This document shows, in pieces, positions 57,176-64,000 of a stretch of 64,000 nucleotides of DNA. Where the stretch lies: positions 1,364,001 through 1,428,000 of the forward strand of contig JAFFJZ010000020.1 of NCBI GenBank assembly GCA_018340375.1. The letters are read 5' to 3'. A program made the position numbers and the translations under genes. The stretch comes from Gonatopus flavifemur (lineage: Eukaryota; Arthropoda; Insecta; Hymenoptera; Dryinidae). Below the pieces are notes generated by a model, which was not told where the DNA came from, searched no databases, and saw only the letters and a list, made by a program, of their open reading frames with translations. Every line of letters starts with the position of its first letter. Positions within the stretch are counted from its first letter, which is position 1.

Positions 57176-57289
57176 TACTCATGATTTCTAGGATTTTGTT
57201 GTTTTTCGAAATTTTGCCGCGCCTTGAATCTTGCCGCCCCAGGCGGCCGCCTATACTGCCTATATGGACAAGCCGGCCCTGCTTATTCT

Positions 57290-57466
57290 TCCCGTAGGAA
57301 GTGAGGGATTCAAAGAATTCATGGAAGTTTTCGAATGTGGGTATAAAATTTCAGTTGCTGAAACAATCTGTAAAAGAGTTCAAATTTTCTATAATAAGTC
57401 GTGAACTAAAGCGCAACAGATAATGGCTCAAACAGAATTTATCAATTCAACAACTAGAATTTGAGA
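57290..57466 (+). pseudogene. hAT-2 transposase, second piece
   Basis: Continues 43680-43814 after the 13.5-kb insertion: GATTCAAAGAATTCATGGAAG, then decayed sequence with stops. A deletion of about 110 bp relative to hAT-1 precedes the AATT where element X is inserted. Confidence 0.75.
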
Positions 57467-57470
57467 AATT

Positions 57471-60400
57471 GAGCGTCCGGATGCAACAACCAGTTGCGCG
57501 CTCGAAAAGACTTAAAAGTATTGTCCAAGCTGTAACATTAAACGTCAAAATAAAAAATCCGAATTTCGAAAAACGAAAAATACCAGACGATAGGTCTTGA
57601 AAAATCAACCCTAGTCTCCGGTGAAGATTTTTTTCTGTGACCAATAATTCCTCAGTAAAAAAATTAAAATTGCAAATATTTTTGGTCTGAGAATCGATGT
57701 TTTTCAATGTTAAACTTGCTCTAACTTTTGTATTTTTCAACATTTTGGAACAAATCTTATCAATTCTTGTCAGTGAGACTTGGCAAAAGACGATGATGTT
57801 GCAAAACTTTGTAAAAAATTATTGTAAATTATTGATTTTTTAATCCAAAGTGGAAATCATGTTTTTCGAGCTTCTTATTAAAAAAGTGATAAACGAAGTT
57901 TAAGCAGGAGAAAACTTCCAGCGACAAAATTGTTCACTAGTGTATGAACTAACTTCCTGGAAAATTTCAGATTGATCAAGGTATTGATTTTGAAAATACA
58001 GCTATTTATTTATAAGCGCGCAACTCATATTCTCCGTTATTTCTACATAGTTCTCGGGTTAAACGTACGAGGCTGTGTGAAACATAAGTCCACTCAATTT
58101 CCCAACGTGGTTCTATGTTTTTTGTGTTAGAGAATCCAAATATCGAACTATTTTTGCAAGATTCATGATATATTCTTTATTATAAACAAATTGTTCGAAA
58201 CTATATTATAAGGAAACGTTTGGTACTTGGGGAAAATTGGATAGACAAACAAGTTTCCCCGCTTCACTTGCGGAATAAATTATCTATCAAGCATGTTGAC
58301 AGTACTAAGATTATTTATTTACGTAATCAATCAAAATTATATCCAAAAGATGGAATTCGTTTTTTTTTTCAATATAATGGTTTATGTTGGTGTCGAATAC
58401 TTCAATTTCCTCATGAGAGAACATTGAGTGAAACATCTTCCATACAAGATCTATTCCTTATTCTTCTAATGTATCATCAAGGATAACATGTCCCATCAAT
58501 GAACAACGGCAAACATTCTTGAAAAAGTCATATTCTTATTCACAGGATTCAATGAATATTAGGTATTAAAATTTGTTTCAACCATTTCATTTCAAGGTAT
58601 AAATCATAAACTTTTTGAACAAAATATGTCACTCTATATTAATGTAGAACCGAGATTTCTCTCAGGATTGATATTTTCAAAACATAGATATTCCTCTCCT
58701 AGAAATCCTTGCGATAAAAATTTCTTTGTAATCTTAGGGAAATGAGTATGTATCCCGTTTCAACAAAACTGTCGTTGCAAAATAATTCGAAAGCGTCACA
58801 TTTTGCTGCAGTAACGAATGTTACAAAAAAATTGAGATCTCGCAACAAAAAGACTTGTTTCACGTATTCTGGAAATCAACTGGCGATTATACAGCTCAAA
58901 ATTGTTGACTGCGTGGAATGATGTCAATGAAAACTGAAAACTCCTGCGAAGGGAAAAATAACAGAATTTTCTGTTGGGAATATTTTTTTCATGATCAAAC
59001 AACTCATCTGTCAGTGTGTCGAAGCTATTTATGTTCTTTGTTGGAGATTCATAAATTTAGACTTGCTATAATCCAAAACAAAATGAAAAATAATGAGTCT
59101 CTGAGAGATAACCGAGGTAAAGGAAGCGGGGAGAGTTCAATTCGATTGACTATTGACGTGAAAAAAATGATTCGAGAGCATTTTCCATCTATATCACACT
59201 CTCAGTCCCATTATAAGCGTGAAGATTCCTCGTTGCAGTATTTGGATAACCCTGATTTAACATTAACTAAACTGTACAGTTTGTTTCTGGAATATTATGC
59301 TAGTAAAACGGGCGGTTCCAACGTTCCCTTGAGTGAGTCAACTTACATGAAATATTTCAATCACAACTTGAATTTCACGTTTTCAAAGCCACGTACTGAC
59401 GTCTGCAACTTCTGTTTCGAACATAAAAATGATGGAAATAATGGAGATTTAATGAAACATAAAGAACTCGTAGAACAACACAAAGTGTTGAAAAAGTCTA
59501 TGCTCAAAGAGAAACAGGTTTTATGTCTGGAATTCGATTTTGGCCAGAATTTACCTCTTGTCGCGAACTGGAAATCGCTTATTACAACAAAATTCATCTA
59601 TTCTCTGATGGTTGTGGGGGCCAGAATAAGAATTATTTATTCATGCATTTTTTGTGTTTATTGTCTGAAAAATTACAAATTGAGATCCAACATTTATTTC
59701 CTGTACGCGGGCATTCTTAATGTTCATGTGACCGGAATTTTGGGATGTATGGACAAAAAAAGAAAAAAAAAGAAACAATAGAAACTGATGGAGAATATTA
59801 TGAAATAATTCAAAATGCGAGAAACCCCCCTTCCAAAATAATAAAAGATTCTACGTGTACGGTTAAAGATTTTGAAACTGTGTTAGACGGAATTAAGAAA
59901 CCGACAGATTTGCACATCAGAGATGCGGTAAGAATGATATATGCCCAAATAAACAAATTAAGTCGTTTGATGACTATAATGGGAAACCGAAAAGTCATAT
60001 TGTCAAATCAGATATTGTTTTCGATGATTTGTTGAATAGACCATCAGCTGATTCGGTCGGAATAAGTCGACAAAAATTGAGCCATGTCCAGTCGTTGACG
60101 AAGTATTCGAGCGTGAATGGGCAAAAGTTTTTCAATGCTTCATTCAACAAATCATCGATAGAAATCATAAACAAAACTGGCATAATCCCAAAATCAAAAG
60201 AAAATGTTCCGGCAAAGTGACGAAGGAAGTAAAAATAAGTTCCAAATATTCGAGAAGGAAATTGCAATTCTTCTACTGTGATATATTGTTTTATTTGAAA
60301 GCTATAGGAAGCTATATAAAGTTACATATTTTTTTCAAAGGGTTTATGATTTATACCTTGAAATAAAATGGTTGAAACAAATTTTAATACCTAATATTCA

Positions 60401-61482
60401 TTGAATCCTGTGAATAAGAATATGACTTCTTCAAAAATGTTTGCCGTTGTTCATTGATGGGACATGTTATCCTTGATGATACATTAGAAGAATAAGGAAT
60501 AGATCTTGTATGGAAGATGTTTCACTCAATGTTCTCTCATGAGGAAATTGAAGTATTCGACACCAACATAAACCATTATATTGAAAAAAAAACGAATTCC
60601 ATCTTTTGGATATAATTTTGATTGATTACGTAAATAAATAATCTCAGTACTGTCAACATGCTTGATAGATAATTTATTCCGCAAGTGAAGCGGGGAAACT
60701 TGTTTGTCTATCCAATTTTCCCCAAGTACCAAACGTTTCCTTATAATATAGTTTCGAACAATTTGTTTATAATAAAGAATATATCATGAATCTTGCAAAA
60801 ATAGTTCGATATTTGGATTCTCTGACACAAAAAACATAAAACCACGTTGGGAAATTGAGTGGACTTATGTTTCACACAGCCTCGTACGTTTAACCCGAGA
60901 ACTATGTAGAAATAACGGAGAATATGAGTTGCGCGCTTATAAATAAATAGCTGTATTCCCCGAACCAATAGTTTGATCGATCTGAAATTTTCCAGGAAGT
61001 TAGTCCATACACTAGTGAACAATTTTGTCGCTGGAACTTTTCTCCTGCTTAAACTTCGTTTATCACTTTTTTAATAAGAAGCTCGAAAAACATGATTTCC
61101 ACTTTGGATTGAAAAATCAATAATTTACAATAATTTTTTACAAAGTTTTGCAACATCATCGTCTTTTGCCAAGTCTCACTGACAAAAATTGATAAGATTT
61201 GTTCCAAAAGTGTTGAAAAATACAAAAGTTAGAGCAAGTTTAACATTGAAAAACATCGGTTCTCAGACCAAGAATATTTGCAATTTTAATTTTTTTACTG
61301 AGGAATTATTGGTCGCAGAAAAAAATCTTCACCGGAGACTAGGGTTGATTTTTCAAGACCTATCGTCTGGTATTTTTCGTTTTTCGAAATTCGGATTTTT
61401 TATTTTGACGTTGAATGTTACAGCTTGGACAATACTTTCACGCCTTTTCGAGCGCGCGACCGGTTGTTGCATCCGGCCGCTC
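57471..61482. mobile_element. Element X: 4.0-kb DNA transposon with 1.17-kb inverted repeats and AATT duplication
   Basis: GAGCGTCCGGATGCAAC begins at 57471, and the complement of GAGCGGCCGGATGCAAC ends at 61482. AATT flanks both (57467-57470 and 61483-61486). hAT-1 shows the equivalent uninterrupted site (AAAATTATACTT). The inverted repeats run about 57471-58640 and 60312-61482. Between them is a decayed transposase-like gene. A 4-bp duplication is known for the Sola and Chapaev groups among others, but which superfamily this is cannot be settled by eye. Confidence 0.8.
59083..60220 (+). pseudogene. Element X transposase-like protein, frameshifted
   Basis: From ATG 59083 the frame reads through FPSISHSQSHYKR, YLDNPDLTLTKLY, STYMKYFNHNLNFTFSKPR and DVCNFCFEH, that is, the SHY motif, the short helix repeat and the CxxC finger of a family of insect transposon proteins. 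A shift after about 59550 moves the catalytic-like block LFSDGCGGQNKN and FPVRGHS into another frame (59523-59720). Further shifts lead to RNPPSKIIKD and the C-terminal part (59745-60035, 60029-60220). DGCGGQNKN is likely to hold the second acidic residue of an RNase H-like fold. The protein cannot be made from this copy. Confidence 0.7.
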
Positions 61483-61988
61483 AATTATACTTCGTGTTCA
61501 TTGCCTTTTGAAGATCAGCATATAATCGAAAATTTCGCAATATTCTTAGATTCGGTGGAACAGGATGGAAATGTTCCTCGAACAATCAACGGAGCAGCTT
61601 AAAATGAATATTGTTAATGCAATTTCGTTTCAATGGAGGAAAAAAGTGGTCGTTATTTTAACGAATCGTTCTTCGCTAAGTGAATTGAATACCTCAACGA
61701 TGAGAATTTGCTGAGGTCACGAACTGATTCGATATGAATATCAATCCTGCGCTAGTTCAGCAAAATTTGATTTGCTGAAAAATCAATCGCCATTTACAGG
61801 AGCAAACTTGCTCACTGTTCATAAAATAACGAGCGAATTTCACCGGAACAGCGAAATTCTCGCTATTCCAGCGGATTCCCTTCTCCGTGCACTGAATTTG
61901 TTGAGTATAGTATACTATACTCAACAAGAGATATATCTCTCGTGCTGCTCATACGTTACAACTTTGTGTGAATCATGTTACCGCAAGT

Positions 61989-62134
61989 CCCTAAGAGAAC
62001 ACGAAGGTCTAAAGAACGTTCAATAGTGGTACATTCAACATCTGGACATTCGATGGTGCACTAAACGTTCACTGAACGTAAATGTACGTCCTATCAATCT
62101 AAATCTCACTTGAGAGGTATGTGTTCTGTTGGAG
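61989..62134. mobile_element. CCC-class MITE in hAT-2
   Basis: CCCTAAGAGAACAC on the left and GTGTTCTGTTGGAG on the right, GT on both sides (61987-61988 and 62135-62136). hAT-1 gives the empty site (ACAAGTGTAAG). The interior contains GAACGTTC and ACGTTC words. Confidence 0.55.
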
Positions 62135-62212
62135 GTGTGAGGAATTTTCTCGATGTATCAAATCACTGCAGCAAAATAGTGCAACATTTCAATCATTGGA
62201 ATACTGCAACTC

Positions 62213-62321
62213 CCCTAACAGCACAATGTGTCTCTGGGACATTTCCTGAACGTTCTGAAAACCTCTCCTGCGTTCTATAAACCTTCCATAAACGTTCCAG
62301 TGGCACGTTGTGCTGTCTGGG
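62213..62321. mobile_element. CCC-class MITE in hAT-2, second
   Basis: CCCTAACAGCACAATGTG on the left and TTGTGCTGTCTGGG on the right, TC on both sides (62211-62212 and 62322-62323), 109 bp with GAACGTTC words. Confidence 0.65.
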
Positions 62322-62627
62322 TCCAGGTTCTGTTGAAAAACAAAATCAGCTGAACTTTGAGAGCTTCAATCAGTCATCAGAAAGGAATCAGAATTACGTA
62401 CAAAATATCGATGAATATCATCTTACCGAAGTCAGAATCTAGGTTTATATTCGGAGGACACCCTTTAATCCTAGATGTTGATTATTTCCCATTTTGTAAA
62501 GGTCCTTCGAAGATTCTTCATCATTAGAAAATCTTTGAGACCTATTGAACTTGGAAATATATTATTTAATAAAACAATAATTATATATGTACTGTTTGTA
62601 CACTGGCAACAGTTATTATCCGTGAAT

Positions 62628-62815
62628 GACTACGTATTACCCGTATTACCCGTATTACCCGTATTACCCGTATTACCTGTATTACTCGTATTACCCGTAT
62701 TACCTGTATTACCCGTATCGCCCGTATTATCCGAGTAATTTGCACTGTTGACCCGAGTACCCGGGTATCACTCGTATAACCGGGTATCACTCGAGTACAC
62801 GGGCACTCGGGTTGT
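62628..62815. repeat. ATTACCCGT minisatellite
   Basis: About a dozen 9-bp ATTACCCGT units (62628-62735) followed by CCCGAGTA and ACTCGGGT blocks. The 9-bp period produces artefactual open frames of Val-Leu-Pro and Ile-Arg-Val repeats. The same unit type occurs at both arm boundaries (32715, 39964). Confidence 0.85.
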
Positions 62816-63600
62816 GAGAACACCAGTTAAATATTTCGTTATTAGGGTTGTTGAACATTTTTTGAACCTCAAAATGTCTATGCAATTGTCAGATGTTCAT
62901 TGAATTCACATTGAATGTTTCGCAGCCATCTTATTCTCTTTTGGTATGTACTACAGCTACAACCAGAGGGCTCCGCCCCCTGACTGCTTCGCTTCGCTCA
63001 TTTTGAATGGATCGTAGCCCGCATATGCTCGCTCCGCTCGCATTCTGAACAATTCAGACATCCGGGGATATATGGGAAGGCACTCATCGGTTTTTCACTC
63101 AATCGAGAAACTTTGTGAATGACTTTGTAATATTCAGAGAGCCTGAAACTTATTGCCTACCATTCTTTATACCATCTCCACATGATTCAAGAACATGTGA
63201 CTGGAGAACGGCAGGATGTCAACTGTCCTGGTGGAAATAAAGCCTGAAAGCGCGGAGAAAGCGTAAGCTAGAAGTCATTTGAGCGTAATAAGCGTAACGA
63301 AGAGTTATGTAGGCGGGATTCAGGAATGAAATGGAATATTTTCAGGCTTCATTTGTTTCAATAGCTTCTTCCTTCACTTTTGGATACTCACTAGTGCGCA
63401 GTTGTCATAACGTCAACCAGCTCTCGAAGAGTCTTCGGATGCAGTAAAGCTTACACGGGAAGATCAAAATTATTATTTCCTTCCAACACTTGAGCCCAAA
63501 TTTTGATTCAGCACCCTTGAAAATCCCAAAAACGGTTGTTGCATATAACAATATGATTTTGTTCATTAGAGCCAGAATGACTGGACTCACGTGTGCCATA
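62816..63600. other. No gene seen
   Basis: Contains a GC-rich patch (about 62960-63050) with GCTTCGCTTCGCTC and GCTCGCTCCGCTCGC runs. No supported gene. Confidence 0.35.
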
Positions 63601-63604
63601 TTGG

Positions 63605-63890
63605 ATTCGCCATCTTGAATTCGTTTTTTGACGTCAGATCTGGATTCCTCACCGTCCAAAACTCCTAGAACCCATGTTCCAAATTAATCCGTCCACAAAT
63701 GCGAAGTTGACTAAATTCACGTCCGCCATCTTGGAATGCCATCTTGAATTCGTTTTCCGACGTCAGATTCGAATTCCTCACACTCCACAACCCCGAAGAC
63801 CCATGTTTTATATAAATCTGTTCACGGATGCGAAATTGACTAGATTTACATCCGCTATCAGGATTTTGGGATTTGAGCCCCTTGAACCCA
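63605..63890. repeat. About 129-bp tandem repeat
   Basis: GCCATCTTGAATTCG recurs at 63609 and 63738, followed in both units by GACGTCAGAT, ATTCCTCAC, ACCCATGTT and GACTARATT blocks. A third, partial unit runs to about 63890. Frames on both strands are by-products of the repeat. Confidence 0.6.
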
Positions 63891-64000
63891 TGTTCCATAC
63901 AAATCTGTCAATCATCATCATCATGAAGGAATCAGTCTTATGACTGGTCTGATGGAATCCTCCAACTCTGTCTATTATCCGCGAACCGCTTAATTTCTGC

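Larger units (their letters stand above)
43823..57281. mobile_element. 13,459-bp insertion with CAGGGCCGG ends and 8-bp duplication
   Basis: CAGGGCCGG begins at 43823 and CCGGCCCTG ends at 57281. CTTATTCT is present on both sides (43815-43822 and 57282-57289). The left duplication arm carries the empty site (CTTATTCG, minus strand 29042-29035). Both ends have GCCGCC(C/T)...AGGCG subterminal blocks. An 8-bp duplication and CAGGG ends are the pattern of the hAT superfamily. No hAT transposase lies inside, so it would be a non-autonomous carrier about 2 kb long before other elements inserted into it. Confidence 0.85.
39964..58697. repeat. Right arm of the large inverted duplication, split by a 13.5-kb insertion
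   Basis: The reverse complement of 27638-32797, present here as 39964-43822 and 57282-58697. Between the two parts lies the 13,459-bp insertion 43823-57281. Shared internal MITEs show that the duplicated segment already carried them. Element X continues beyond 58697 here but not in the left arm, placing the outer breakpoint inside X. Confidence 0.85.
61487..62365 (+). pseudogene. hAT-2 transposase, third piece
   Basis: Resumes after element X at TTCATTGCCTTTTGAAGATC, then GATTCGGTGGAACAGGATGG, and on to CTGCTCATACGTTACAAC and GTTGAAAAACAAAATCAGCTG. Two CCC-class MITEs interrupt it (61989-62134 and 62213-62321). Stops and indels are common. Confidence 0.75.

Noticed and set aside
43823..57281. 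Treating the 8-bp-flanked block as the mobile unit of the Tnp2-like and DUF4806 genes
   Set aside because: Its CAGGGCCGG ends and 8-bp duplication are hAT-type, whereas the gene pair lies within a separate pair of CCCACATAACACA ends with a 2-bp duplication; nesting explains both better.
62475..62823. Val-Leu-Pro and Ile-Arg-Val repeat proteins
   Set aside because: Produced by the 9-bp minisatellite in two frames; not plausible as genes.

Overview
The window reads as insect nuclear DNA: AT-rich, very gene-poor, with short GT-AG introns, AATAAA signals and animal transposon families. It holds an R1-clade LINE, a CR1/Jockey-like LINE, BED-finger hAT elements, Tc1/mariner elements, a Tnp2-like transposase paired with a DUF4806 protein, and many palindromic MITEs. 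I see no conserved single-copy host gene. The only gene-like locus not clearly part of a transposon is a small two-exon gene at about 6.66-8.22 kb. The species cannot be named from the sequence; a parasitoid-wasp-like or other insect genome is a guess.

Layout. 1-4.9 kb: a 1.9-kb foldback element, a degenerate 145-bp tandem array and small MITEs. 4.9-8.3 kb: AT-rich DNA, then a CCAAT/TATA promoter, two histone-type stem-loops and a small gene whose ATG is made by splicing. 9.2-11.7 kb: a palindromic element carrying two nested insertions. 13.6-22.4 kb: a LINE cluster with one R1-clade element (intact 1038-codon ORF2, perfect 15-bp target duplication), a 0.57-kb LINE 3' piece in tandem duplicate, AAT microsatellites and a decayed two-ORF LINE. 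22.9-25.5 kb: nested palindromes. 26.8-27.6 kb: a broken transposase.

27.6-62.4 kb is a layered structure. A segment of about 5.2 kb (half of element X, a hAT fragment hAT-2, a longer hAT copy hAT-1, two CACTG MITEs and a minisatellite) exists as two inverted arms, 27638-32797 and 39964-58697, around a 7.2-kb spacer that holds a Tc1/mariner-superfamily element with 450-bp inverted repeats. The right arm is split by a 13,459-bp insertion (43823-57281; ends CAGGGCCGG, 8-bp duplication CTTATTCT) that the left arm lacks. Inside that insertion sits a 10.2-kb candidate element (43966-54142; ends CCCACATAACACA, TT duplication) with two apparently sound genes: a Tnp2-like transposase and a multi-exon DUF4806 protein. 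Element X (57471-61482) has 1.17-kb inverted repeats, AATT duplications and a decayed transposase, and shares its termini with element Y at 9.2-10.6 kb.

The most interesting content is (1) the two-gene DUF4806/Tnp2-like element together with a dozen small CCC...GGG elements that share its type of end and 2-bp duplications, (2) the X/Y family, where two empty sites support AATT target duplications, (3) the readable insertion history of the inverted arms, and (4) the spliced-ATG gene with tandem histone-type stem-loops.
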